Shown: piece after piece, positions 37,401-48,911 of the stretch
Position numbering within the stretch: the first letter of the stretch is position 1
Layout: each line of letters starts with the position of its first letter
Assembly (NCBI RefSeq): GCF_014356525.2
Contig: NC_052505.1
Span: forward strand, 47,604,770 to 47,668,769
DNA length: 64,000 bases
Source: Nilaparvata lugens
Taxonomy: Eukaryota > Arthropoda > Insecta > Hemiptera > Delphacidae
Reading direction: 5' to 3'
The notes under the pieces: generated by a model
Seen by the model: only the letters and a program-made list of their open reading frames with translations
Told to the model about the DNA's origin: nothing
Databases searched by the model: none
Translations under genes and position numbers: made by a program

Positions 37401-38116
37401 AAACACTATTTGGAGAAAAAAATATGTTGACTGATCAATTAGTTGCAGATTTGAAGTAATTAATTATAGATTGCTGTCTGTAGACTTGATGAAACTTCTT
37501 ATTCAATGAAATAAATTCACGATAATGACACATCATGGTAATATTGAACTCTTCCTCTTTGCAAAGCGTTTTTCTAATAAAACCATTTTGTAACTAACAA
37601 AAAATATAGATAACGTTATCAATGAAGATTTGTATGTAGTTCTCAAAGGTTTTGATCATTAGTGTGTACATTAGTATCGATCAATATGAATTTTGATGTA
37701 CAATAATAACATTAGCCTAATTCAGTTCAGATTGATAAGGAAAAAGGATGAGGTTCTGATGTAGAGAAAAAATTGTATCAAATTAAAAATATCATGGTAC
37801 GTATTTAGTAGATAATGCGTAACGGAAATCTCCTTTTCAATATTTCATACAGGATTATACTATATTATTACAAAATAATCGACTTCTTTCAAGATGATAA
37901 TAGTTAGATAATAGTGATCACAACTTATTATAATTTGATCTACGAAGAAGGAGGCGACCAGGATAATTCCATACAGTGAATTTATAGAAATCTGAAATAA
38001 TCCATGATTAAGAACCTGATAAGACTTGAACTTACCAACAAATCCCCAAACGGTCTCGACTCCGCCGATAAGAAGACAATTGTGGTGAATATTATCAGAG
38101 TTTTACAGTTTATCAT
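34500..38116 (-). CDS. Secreted histidine-rich acidic protein, two coding exons, 302 aa
   Basis: Exon 1 (38116-38036, 27 codons) encodes a signal peptide with the hydrophobic core TLIIFTTIVFLSA; cleavage is likely after AES, residue 20. It ends at a GTAAGT donor in phase 0. Exon 2 (35327-34500) follows a TTTTCAG acceptor. The mature protein has an N-terminal His/Tyr/Pro part (HTRTVDHHHYYTDN), a Cys pair (GVICCR), a HHHH run, a dense His/Asp/Glu/Lys region at about residues 165-253 built from EHHKEH- and DDKHH-like units, and an acidic Ser/Asn tail. Roughly one residue in five is His. An acceptor 10 bp before the ATG shows that the 5' UTR is spliced. No family is recognised. Such composition suggests divalent-metal binding (Zn, Cu) in an extracellular, cuticular or salivary setting, as inference. 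The 2.7-kb intron contains three repeat elements. The gene at 48912-52258 has the same layout. Confidence 0.8.
35389..36478. repeat. 1.09-kb TIR element, TAAAGGTGCGTACAGA family, in the histidine-rich gene intron
   Basis: TAAAGGTGCGTACAGACT at the left and ATATCTGTACGCACCTTA at the right match the 172-bp MITE at 17400. Subterminal GAACAGAGCG repeats lie near 35490. It contains another MITE at 35876-36263. Confidence 0.7.
35876..36263. repeat. MITE with TATAGTGAGGTCCACG ends, nested
   Basis: TATAGTGAGGTCCACGTTATAATG at the left is mirrored by CATTACAACGTCGTCCTCACTATA at the right. Related ends occur at 13079, 49206, 49984 and about 50185, so the family is widespread here. Confidence 0.7.
36765..37076. 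repeat. Foldback element with 147-bp inverted arms
   Basis: Left arm 36765-36911 and right arm 36930-37076 are inverted copies with few mismatches around an 18-nt spacer. The arms include GCTGTAATTCACC, AATATTGACAACAGGGT, ATTCGATGAGCGCTACT and CAGCCCGGGAA. A relative is at 50322-50704, in the intron of the other histidine-rich gene. Confidence 0.85.
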
Positions 38117-38127
38117 TGTGGAAATCT

Positions 38128-40408
38128 GAAAAATAGAACATTTCTACTGTACTTGAAAACTATGGAAACTTCGGATCAATATTTTTATTTTAGTAAGAAA
38201 AATATGGTTTGAAAAACAAGGGTAAAAACTATAAAGTTATATACAAATATTATAAGATTACACTGCCAATGAACAAAATAAGAGGAAGCAAAAGGTGGTT
38301 TATGTAAGTGAAACATAATTATTTTGATATCTCCGTATAAAGTACGGTACAATACATAGTAAAGTCTTTGATTTAGAAAATCTACAGTATTTCTAATACT
38401 ATATTATTTTGTTAGTCCTTAATTTTAGTCAGTGTCAGTTTCAATGAGAAATATTACGTTTTTGCTAGGAAACTTGTAATTCTCAGGCTCAAGTTCTAGT
38501 CTAATGACTAGAGTGAGAGAAGTGTACAGGTTGCAGTGTTCCTTCTCTATTTAGACCTACAACTTGAATTGCAAATTCCTCAGAAACCACCGAGGGTTTC
38601 AGTGCCGCAAAAAATTTGTCATTCATACTAGTCTAGTTTGAACAAATGTTTCCCATGAAGTATGGCAGAGACAACATTTTCAGAATAATCCCTGAAACCT
38701 ATTCAGCCAAGTCGAATAGAGAGAAAAATGAGAAAATGTGTTATTCTGTTTTTTGAGTTTTATGTTTTACTCTTGAAAAATCAGAAATCAAATATTCTGA
38801 GCAGACTAAGAGATTTGATCATGATTGGGGATGCTTGATTCATTGTATTATATCAAATAGTTTACTGTAGCCTATTGATAATGGATCATCGAATCTTGAA
38901 CATTAAATTATCTCTCATCATATCGATCCAGCAAACACAGTTTTGGAAATTGAATGGAATATACGTTTATTAAGTATTCTTATGAATTAGGAACTCAATC
39001 TAGCTCTAATTGATGCTTCGCATTACATTATTATTTGTGCTTGATAATAATTAATAATAAATACATTTTCAACTTTACATTGTATATGACATACAGTTGT
39101 TCCTGTTGAATCATAATATTATACGATGATTTTGTTTTGATAAGTGTGTGATAGATTCTTTCAATAAGTTTATAGTAATATAATTCAACGCACATAATAA
39201 TAAATGGATTATATTTCCTATGAAACCTATAGCCTTACTATCAAATTTTAACATGACATTATTCTCTTAGCAATAAGTAGATCCTTATTGAAACAATTTG
39301 TTCAGTTTTATAAAAAAACGTTACTTAGGAAAAAAATTAGTCCACTGATTTCTTCAAACTTGAACGTATTTGAATAAGGAATGAGTTATCTTTCAAATGT
39401 TTTATAACTGCAGTACTACTATAAACATAATCGATAAAATCCTAGAAAACGAATTCACTAATAATACGATACCGAATGAAAAATACTTTTCACTCACCGT
39501 TGTATCCTCAGGTTCCAAATAATAGTAATAAATTAATGCACGTGATGAGCCAACAACGCTATAACAAGTGGGCACCCTTCAAACTGAACTGTCAAAGACT
39601 AGCTTATTAGAATGGCAATACCAAATCCTCCCCACTCTCTCACGACACCACATAATACTCCAGTATTCCACTAGATAGGCCTACATACTGAACAGTTATT
39701 TTAGCGGGAAATTATTATGACGTTTCACTTAATTGGCTGGAAATATGAAACTGTTATTCACTGGAATTACCTTATTTAAAGTTACATTTAGACGTGGACA
39801 CTCAGCGTAACTATGAATATTAGTGATGACAAGAGAGCGACGACTTGAATTGAATTTAGGGCAATCCGATGACTTCTATGACAATAACTTGTGTGCCAAG
39901 GCACAGCGATGTCTCATCGCTTAACGGCACCGCTATTTCCATCCGCTCGTTGATTTCCTAAAATAATTATGTATAATATTGTCATCTCGATAATGATGTG
40001 TAGAATGTTCAATATGTATGAGGGTTATTGACCTCATTGAATTGACTTGAGGCGATTATCATCAAACCACTTTTAATTGAAAAAGTAGAAGATTCAGTAC
40101 AGCTAATAAGGAATCGTAGATCGTTGGAGAAAAGATTCAAAGAAAGACAATAATTGATTTTTCATATAAATTTTTATCTTCATGCTGAATCTATCTTTTG
40201 TGTAGGAGGATGTTCACTTTATCTATGTTGAATTTATCTATTCAGATCAATGATAATGTCATCTGGGAGACAAAGACTCTATCATCATACCACTATTCTC
40301 AAAATCAAATAGGAACTTCTTCTAATTCCTCAGAATAAGTTATACCCTCACGACAAACAAATATAATTTATTTAAGTTGGGAGAAACTAATGTTGGCTGA
40401 TAACATAG
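38128..40408. other. 5' UTR intron and upstream flank, no other gene
   Basis: From the 5' UTR acceptor upwards this is AT-rich sequence. Apart from the inferred leader exon at 39498-39587 nothing is recognised. Confidence 0.4.
39498..39587 (-). promoter_or_regulatory. Likely 5' UTR exon and start region of the 302-aa histidine-rich gene
   Basis: A clean donor (ACG|GTGAGTG, exon edge 39498) lies 1.4 kb upstream of the acceptor that precedes the start codon. On the - strand TCAGTT (39587-39582), the arthropod initiator consensus, is about 90 bp upstream, with a weak TAATAAG about 20-25 bp before it. The exon is inferred from these signals only. Confidence 0.35.
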
Positions 40409-41962
40409 TAGTCCAGACAATGAATGCTCAAAAAAGGTTATAGGGGGAAATGTTTGGAAGACAATTTTTGACCCCAAATTTCTGTTAAGGGTAGTAAGGA
40501 GGTAAACATATCAAAAGTCCCCACCCCTACCCCCTGTGCTAAGGGGTTGGGGGTGGTTTGAAGGTACCATTTTTTGGTTTCTCGTATAAAACTCGAAAAC
40601 TATGTATCTTAAGGACTTGATTGTCATATAACAAATTAAAGCTTACATAATTTCCTGCAATATTCATCCTACAACTTTCTTTATATCTCCTCTATTTATT
40701 GAGATATCCGTTCTTGAAAGTGTGACATTTTTGAAAAAGACACGTTTGCCACCAATTTTTTTCTATTTTTGCTTCTATAACTTTTAAAAAATCGATGGGA
40801 AAAATCAATGTTGATTATGAGCTTATAGAACATCAGATTCTCTTCAATTTTATGTATAATTTCACACTTTTACGAATTCCCCTACACCTTTTGCAGCAGC
40901 TTCAGTGTTGAGTGTGAAATCTCCATTTTTGCACCAATAGACCAATAGACAAAGGAATTTGGAGTGAATGTTCTGTACACAATTTTTGGCTTTGAAGCTT
41001 TGTTGAGACAAGTTAGGAGGAGAGCATATCAAAATTCCTCATTCCTAACTCATGTGCTAATGGGATTAGGGTGCTTTAAAAGTTGCATTTTTCAGCGTTT
41101 GACTTCCACGCTCATATCTTGAGAACAATGCGTTCAACCGACATAACTAACTATTCACAAAAGAAGCTCGATGAATTCTCTACACTTTTTGTTCAATGGA
41201 ATTTTGTGATTTTCCCAACAGTTCCCGAGATATTATCTCTTGAAGGTGTGTGATTGCTAAAATAACAGGTTTTTATCCAATTTTTTACAATGACAATGCA
41301 AATGACACTAATGCAATAACATTATAAAAGATAAAATAATAAGGTAGTCCTTGTGCTATTTTTCTTCCAAATTTATAGGTGACAAAGTCCAAGATAAGGA
41401 CTTTTTGCTCTTTAAGGGCTTATAACTCTCCAACAATTCATCATAAAAACTCATGCTTATCGTAGGTTTGTAGAGCGTTGAATTATCTTTGAAATGATGT
41501 ATCATTTCACCATTCCTAGTTTTCATTTCATTGTTATAGCTTCTTCAAAGTAGGGGGTGAACTTTTCATTGCTGCAACAATTGATCGTTTGACAATGACA
41601 TTTGAAGGGGGTGTCTGTGAGACAATTTTTGACTTTGCAGCTCGAATTGTATGTTCACCTGCTAACTAGTCCAAATCGAGCTGCAAAGTCAAAAATTGTC
41701 TCACAGACACCCCCCTAACTAGAGGAGATATAAAGAAAGTTGTAGGATGAATATTGCAGGAAATTATGTAAGCTTTAATTTGTTATATGACAATCAAGTC
41801 CTTAAGATACATAGTTTTCGAGTTTTATGCGAGAAACCGGGGCACAGGGGGTAGGGGTGGGGACTTTTGATATGTTTACCTCCTTACTACCCTTAACAGA
41901 ACTGTGGGGTCAAAAATGTTCTTCCCAACTTTTCCATCTATAATCTTTCCTCGAGTGGACTA
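40409..41962. mobile_element. TAGTCCAG-ended element, uninterrupted 1.55-kb copy
   Basis: TAGTCCAG at 40409 and GTGGACTA ending at 41962. The left arm (ATCAAAAGTCCCCACCCCTA, GTAGTAAGGAGGTAAACAT) recurs inverted near the right end (41840-41900), and AATTTCCTGCAATATTCATC recurs inverted at about 41740-41770. No ORF; a non-autonomous foldback-like element. It is the reference for the split copy at 19376-23548. Confidence 0.7.
41607..41714. repeat. 39-bp perfect inverted repeat with 30-nt loop inside the 40409 element
   Basis: GGGGGTGTCTGTGAGACAAT and onward to CAGCTCGA (41607-41645) is exactly mirrored at 41676-41714. This is much better conserved than the outer arms, so it is either younger or maintained by conversion. 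Confidence 0.85.
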
Positions 41963-43687
41963 TAGGGATAACGTCAGGGTAGAAGATAAGTAATTACGTT
42001 CATCACCATAATAGGAAATCGTTGGTTTCAGAATTCTATTGAGTAGGTGGATGGGCAATTGAATAATCTAATTGAAATTGTAATGCGGCCCTTCAATACT
42101 TAGTATGTGAAGGGAATGTCAGAATAACTATCATTATATATTAATATTAACAATCATATATTAAAACCGTAATTGAATACTTGAAAAATAGATATCCCTT
42201 TTTCCTCTCACTTTAAATTTAATTGTAAATAATTATCATTTAAGGCCCACTGCAAATAGATATGTCACATATCACACCAATATCGAATGTTTAAGGAAAC
42301 AGTTGATCTATATAAGCACTAGAATAATAAACCTTATTCCGGACCACTTCATCATAGACTCTTAGATTGGTAGCAAAACTAAACTAGGAATAAAAACCTG
42401 GACATACAGTAACCTTTTCTTCCATATCGACGTATGAATCTCGAGATTTATGCTCAGACTACTGTATGCAAGGCCAAATCTTTTAGTTACATTTGTTGAA
42501 AGTGGACTCGCTTACAATTTTTGCACATTTTTTCTCTTTTTCCTCCTTTCTTCTCCAATACTCCCTTTTTCTTCTCCTCTTCACCCTTCATATACCCTCT
42601 ACCTGCCTATTACATGGGACACCATAGTTGACTAGGTATTTTTCCTCCTTTCTTTTTTCAGCACACCCCGCCATGAAGCCTGTTTTTGTATTAATTTTTA
42701 TTGGACATTTATTTTTTATTGTAATTTTTGTGTTTCGATTTCTTTCATGTATATTGTATTATGTTGATTTGAATAAAATTATTGATTGATTGATTGAACT
42801 GCGGCTCCTATTTCCTATAGGAATGCACTACGAAATATTTTTAAAAGAGAGTTTGATCAGAGTTTCAGAGTTTGATCAAGTGATTGTTTAGAATCTATAG
42901 AATGATACAACTGGCACGTTGAGTATTTGTTTTTCCATGGAAAATGTTCTATAAAATCAGTTACACATACATATAGATGTTTGGAAGTTCGATTTTTTGC
43001 CATCCTTATGAAATCTACTAGATTAAGCGGAGCTTGGCAAACACATGAGCACATCTGTTTGCGGGTTATGTTTAAATCTGTTAGAATTCATGAGGATGGA
43101 AAAAATCATATATCCAAGAACTGATGTGTGTGTAACTATACTAAATACTTCTAAAGACAAGCATGATAATTTATTGTAACTGGCTGCTTTTGCCATTTGA
43201 AAATTTCTTCACAAACTGCAGAGCCTCAATATTGAACTATGCACCTCATCAGAGACATGAGAGAACATTAGAATTAGAAGACAGCTAAAAATGTGGGAAG
43301 ACTCACAAGACCCCTTAGTCTTCTCTGTAAATATATTTTTGATAGCATCTCACAAAGCACAATTAACTTCTCCTTCAACTCCAAATTTTTAAATCGAGCT
43401 ATGTTCGAATACTGTATAACTAATATCTAAAGCAATCTGTATTATAATGCTCATATGTATGCTCACTTTGTAATGCACTCTCAAATTCATAGAAAAATAC
43501 AAGTTTCCGACTCATTCAAAAAAGACTGCTTATGATACACCGCAGGTTTGAAATAAGATTATAAATTTTGGATGTAACTTGAGTACGGCCTCTCGTACCT
43601 TGAATTCCTAGTTACTCCAACAATGAGAATACTCAACCACTAGGGAAAACTTTCGGGGACACAAAAAATCTTGGCAATAACTCACTG
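41963..43687. other. No gene; contains a LINE tail
   Basis: At 42500-42798 a pyrimidine-rich stretch (CTCCTTTCTTCTCC) leads to AATAAAATTATTGATTGATTGATTG, which looks like the 3' UTR and (ATTG)n tail of a non-LTR retrotransposon. The small open frame at 42450-42635 falls in it. The rest is unremarkable. Confidence 0.4.
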
Positions 43688-44075
43688 TTGCAAATAAGAA
43701 TGGCCTATCAGTGGCTGTGTTGGAGAGCCAAGACGAGCGCTGGAATGAGATGGCTCAGCTGGCCTGAAAAGCAGGCTGAAACAAGCTTCTTGCTCAGCAC
43801 AAGCCATGTCCCCGGAGATGCTCCGGCTCCTCGGGGATTTGTCCTGTTATTGGACTCTTTATTACCACCTTGCATGCCGAACCATCGCATTTTCTCGTAA
43901 GATTGAGTGGTGCCAGACGCCAGAAATAGACGCAAAACACGTTCTATCCAGCTCACAGGAACGACCTCTGAGCACAGCTCATTTGCAAAGTAGGCTACAT
44001 ATAAAATTGAGCTCTTCTATAACGTTTGTGAAAACTGATTCAAAGACTTCATTCCACTCTGAGTATATCTACTGA
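43688..44075. other. GC-richer island with overlapping open frames, unrecognised
   Basis: Composition is clearly higher in GC than the surroundings and short frames are open on both strands (43688-43900 and 43806-44075 on +, 43956-43708 on -). None resembles a known protein. It could be an old fragment of a retroelement coding region; I cannot support a call. Confidence 0.2.
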
Positions 44076-44420
44076 CCACTTTTTAGCTGTAATGTGACAT
44101 TCGAAGATGTGAATGTGCGTCAATGCTGTAGTTTTGACATTCATTTACATTGGAAAGAGAAGAGGTCTTTTTTATATAGAATTTTTTATAGAAAAATTGT
44201 ACTCTGCTGAGTAGAAAGAGACCATTGGACTTATGGGACGGAGTGTTTACACCTTGACTGCCTACAAAATATATGAACACTCCCCCAAGAACCAATGGTA
44301 CTACTCTCTCTCTCTCTCTGCCCAGTAGAGGAACACTAATTGAGAAGCACCTGCTTAAAGGCGAATTCCCTCATATAAGTATCAGTGTACGTAAAAATAT
44401 TGAATAAAATACAGTAAAAA

Positions 44421-44499
44421 TATTATTCACATGAGTTCTACTTACTTAGCCCGACTGAGCGGTTATGTATAGTCTCATTAGAACTCATGTGAATGATAT
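44421..44499. repeat. Inverted repeat, ~19-bp arms
   Basis: ATTATTCACATGAGTTCTA at 44421-44440 and TAGAACTCATGTGAATGATA at 44479-44498 flank a spacer of about 40 nt. It is probably the core of a small MITE. Confidence 0.55.
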
Positions 44500-44676
44500 T
44501 CTTATTGTAATGGGAACATGCATTGATATACGTGAAAGTCTGTATTTAGTGATCAACTTGGTCTGTACTGTACAAATATTCAATAGTTCACCTTCACTTT
44601 TACATTTAGAAAATAACCATTACAGTAGTTAACATTCACCGTATCAGAATATTCAACTAGCTAATCAGCAAATATT

Positions 44677-44923
44677 CTCCTACTGTAAGTTGTCCATGGT
44701 TATTTTTGATCATGAACCATTTTCAAGTTATTCTAGAATAGCTTTCAAATACCTCACAAGTCGAAGGTATATAGAGAAATGTGTATAGAATATCGTTCAA
44801 TAATACTTTTGCATAAGTTATTCTCTCTATATTGTGAATGTAAAACAATAAACATCATTTTGGATTATTATTAACCACCTAATTTTTCAGCACAACGTTA
44901 TAACTAACGTTCAAATCTCAAGT
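44677..44923 (+). repeat. 247-bp direct repeat, copy 1
   Basis: From CTCCTACTGTAAGTTGTCC to CAAATCTCAAGT. It is nearly identical to 47052-47298, with about three differences, in the same orientation and with start points 2375 bp apart. Confidence 0.9.
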
Positions 44924-44994
44924 TTGGTTTTTGGAATAAAGATATCATCTGAACAAGTACATTTTGTAAATTCTATCTATTAATACCAAATATC

Positions 44995-45735
44995 GGGGCA
45001 CCAAGCTTTGCTCGTTATTTATTCATTGATTAACAGAACTCAATTCTTTGAAATGATTGGGGAAGGACTAACAGGCACAGCCCAAAACTGTTTCTTCCCC
45101 GAATTTTGATTTATTCACTATGAAATTTATAGTTGGAATATTTAATATTCCAAAAAGTAGGTTATGTTTCACAGACTTGAATTCAAGTGAAATTTTCAGT
45201 CCAAATATTTGAAAACATAAAAGTTCTAATTCAGATTGTTTACATATCAAATTGAATAACAAAATAACACTCACTAATCACTTAGAACTGTAAAATAATG
45301 ATTAACTTTGAATATTATGATATATACCATCTCATTACAACAAATTAGTTTACTGTATTTTGATTGAGTCAATTAAAATTTCTAGATTTCTCGCGAGATA
45401 CAATGAGCTAATTGATTACACAGCTGATCTCCCACACAGGCACACGCATCTTCTGTTATCGACAAATGACGAAATCATCATCTGTTTTTCCAAGGATGAA
45501 TTATCGTTTTCATGTCCTTCAGGGAGTTTTCTCAGGGATGAGACCTAGTGCAATCGAATTTTGATATCATAAACCTACTATATTCCGAATTTCGTGAAAA
45601 TCGTTAGAGCCGTTTCCGAGATCCGTTGAACATAAATAACCATATAACCAGATAGCCAGATAACCAGATATAAAAATAGAAAAATACAAACAGATATACA
45701 GAAATTGCTCGCTTCCTCGCTTAATATAATAGGAT
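44995..45735. repeat. Repeat element ending in GCTCGCTTCCTCGC
   Basis: It begins near ATCGGGGCACCAAGCTTTGC and ends AAATTGCTCGCTTCCTCGC. Before the end there are short ATAACCAGATA/GCCAGATA repeats and the phrase GTGAAAATCGTTAGAGCCGT, also found inside the ACTTTCCTTGCC elements. No ORF. Confidence 0.4.
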
Positions 45736-45744
45736 AACAACTTA

Positions 45745-46165
45745 TAGTCCAGTCAAATGGTCGTTTTCCAGGAAACAGCCCCGAAAGAATTTTTTTCGAT
45801 GGTTCTATTTGTATTTTGGGGCGCTAAATTCTAATCTGAAATTTGCTCACATGCCAGAGGGCGACTTCACCCCCAAAATTTTGGACTTTTTTCAAGTTTT
45901 CCATTTAATCTCGAGAACCTTGAATTTATCGAGATAAAGCATTCTCTATATAATATTAAAGATAATAAAATTTTATTTCCAATGAATTGACTGGTCGCGC
46001 AGGACTACTTTTTGGATTTTTTATCTGAAGTGTTCCACAAGATACACAACTTTGAATGTGCGAGAAATTTGTGATATTTCCGGATTTCCCCCATTTTCAC
46101 AGTCTCGCATATGCAACGTTGCGTAACTTGTGGAACACTTCAGTTAAAAAATCCAGAAAGTAGTC
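45745..46165. repeat. TAGTCCAG-ended element, one end recognised
   Basis: TAGTCCAGTCAAATGGTCGT at 45745 matches the complement of the right end of the 1652-2792 element, followed by GCGACTTCACCCCCAAAATT. An inner inverted pair (GAAGTGTTCCACAAG... and ...CTTGTGGAACACTTC, about 46027-46142) surrounds the centre. The far end was not found with certainty. Confidence 0.5.
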
Positions 46166-48911
46166 TAGGTTGTGATGAATTTTCTCCTCTTTTCACTCCC
46201 ATTAATTATACTTCTGTTTTCAATGCCGTTAAAAAGTTACAGCCAATTGAATGATGATCTTTATTTTCTTATTTTTCTTGCGATTTTACTGTTGAGTACA
46301 ATACATGATAGAAACTTGCGATTGGTCTTAAATGAGAGAAAATTTCATGCTCTATAAGCTGAGTTGCCATAAATTGATCTTGCATCACTGTTTATATCGA
46401 AAAACTGTCGAGACTGTAAAAATGAGAAAAATATAGAACATTTTTTGAATCAAACGTATCTTACTTCACGATTATATTTTTACAAAAATCATTCATCTCA
46501 CATAAAAGAGGAGATTCTTTTAGTTTGCGATGTTGTTTATAATTGCATTTCCATTTCAGAGACATTAATATCATCATAAAACGCCTTCGAAATTAAAATA
46601 ATTATTAGATTAAAATGTACATTACAATTTAACTTATCATTGTGCTTTTAAGAAAATTAGGTTGCAACAGCAAGGAAACTCAAAAACAGGACCATTAAAA
46701 ATTAAAATCAAGCAAAGGAAATCAGAATAATAGTGGATGATGAAGTTATAATTAATTTTTTTCAAAGATTTACCTTCAAACTCATAGGCTTAAAATTACT
46801 AAAATTCCTGCATACAACATATTATTATCAATTGTATTTTTTATGCTTTATATTGAGTTACACTTTGCAGAATATAACATTGTAAAGGTGGGAAAAAGTA
46901 TTAAAATTAACTACATTAGGATATCTCTATTCAATACCTTGATTTTTTAGCCATGATTCAAAATGTTGACATAAAATATAAAAAAATCATGCCCCCCCAA
47001 AAATGTTGATGGCGCAAATTGCGCCATGCCCCCCCCTTGTGGGCACCCCTGCTCCTACTGTAAGTTGTCCATGGTTATTTTTGATCATGAACCATTTTCA
47101 AGTTATTCTAGAATAGCTTTCAAATACCTTACAAGTCGAAGGTATATCGAGAAATGTGTATAGAATATCGTTCAATAATACTTTTGCATAAGTTATTCTC
47201 TCTATATTGTGAATGTAAAACAATAAACATAATTTTGGATTATTATTAACCACCTAATTTTTCAGCACAACGTTATAACTAACGTTCAAATCTCAAGTAA
47301 CGTATTTGGTCAATAAAAAGGTTTCAAAACCAGATCAATCAATTGAAATTCACGTTTGGAGTGAATCGAGAGCTTTCTACTCTTATCCTCATCAATGAAT
47401 CTACCCACCTTCATTGTCCAATGTAATTGATAGCCTACCTACCACAAGTGCTTAATGTTCACAGATATGATAATCTCCAATGAATATTGCCAGGTTATCA
47501 ACTACCTTGAACACTCTGTTCAGAGATGTAAAATTTTAAAAATCAAAACACAATGCCTATTCTACTGGTAGTGTTGACTAACATTCAAATTGATTCGCTT
47601 AATATGCATCAATTAATGATATGCTAAAAAACTTACAATTCGCTGGGTGCCAATTGCACAAACTTCGATCAAGGTTCATCTCTGGTTGAACGATATTATT
47701 ATTTTCGCCACACTGCACAGAAAGCAGCTGTTTTCCAGTCCCTACGTAGATCTGAAAGACCTTGTTTGCAGACGACTCTCGTCTGATGTCAGAAAAGGGT
47801 TTCTTTCCGGCCTAGACCGGAAAACGTACTCTTTCTAGCCGCTAACATGGAAGTCCGTAGTTAATAAGTCATCTGCTAGATCGGGCGAATGTCCTCTCTC
47901 TTCAACAAAGTCTCCATGATTTCAGTTCAAGTTTCGAATCAAACTAATTCATCATTCGCTTCGCTAACATTTTTATTCAATTATTTATTGTTGATTAGCG
48001 CATTCCAAATTTTCAAAAATGCTTGAAGATGACGACGCCCGTGATATTCCAAGTGAAATTTTAAAAGAATCTGAAATCCTGACTGCAAATCTTCTACCAC
48101 TAAAATCAAGAGATAGGTATGATAACAAGTATTCTTTATTTTGTATTCTTCATTTATTTCGTCAGCAATACCTGTAGTGTGGCAAAAAATATCGTTCACA
48201 CCACGGGCAAAAATGTTTTTCCGGTTCTCAATCTTTTCCGAGCCGAAAACCGATTTCGAGCCGGAAAAATCTCATTTTCTGCTCTAGGTGCGAAATATAC
48301 TATTTCTTATACTGGTTGTGAACCAAAATCCAACAAAAGTTTAAAACTAGTGAAAAACTTACCGAAAAACAACTGAAAAACTTAATGTAAAAGCATAAGA
48401 AATACAGGTCTGCTTCCGTGAGTCGAAAGCTATTTTATTTTTATAGTGGAGAATGATTGAAAGGGGTGGAAACATGAATATGGACAATGCCATGAATCAT
48501 ACAATAATCTTTAATATACAGTATTTTCATTGTTATATTGTTCGTCACATTTACAATCTATCGAGTTAAATGTCAGACTTTATTTCTCATATTAGAAGTC
48601 AATTTTGAAATTAATCAATGATTAGCAGACTCTTTTGCTACGTCTTTAATGTTCTTCTGAATGATTATAACATTTCATTAATATTCCTCTTTCAGAATAG
48701 ATTAAACTGATAGCAGTAATCAAATAATTATTAAGCAGTTTGATCACGCATCATGTAAATTTTGATCCAATTTCAGTCTCAACTTCATAATTTAAACAAT
48801 TTTTTTATCTGCATTCAATATATCCGATGATATTCACAAAATAAATAATTGACCTATTGGATAAATTAAGAGACACGGCTGATTTCCCCTATTTTTCCGA
48901 GATCAGGATGA
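46166..48911. other. No gene seen
   Basis: Apart from the second 247-bp repeat, this holds poly-C tracts (about 46990 and 47030), a short CCGAAAACCGATTTCGAGCC repeat-like piece at 48240, and AT-rich sequence. Small open frames at 47647-47838 and 48119-48376 are not recognisable. Confidence 0.4.
47052..47298 (+). repeat. 247-bp direct repeat, copy 2
   Basis: Same sequence as 44677-44923. It is preceded directly by GTGGGCACCCCTG, the terminus of another repeat (also seen at 53932 as AGGGGTGCCCACA). Flanks beyond the repeat differ. Confidence 0.9.

Noticed and set aside
43688..44075. GC-rich frames as a gene or the tail of a retroelement
   Set aside because: I could not match any motif on either strand, so it is listed only as an unrecognised island.
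44677..47298. Calling the 247-bp repeats the LTRs of a retrotransposon
   Set aside because: No primer-binding site, polypurine tract, coding region or target duplication could be shown, so they are recorded only as direct repeats.
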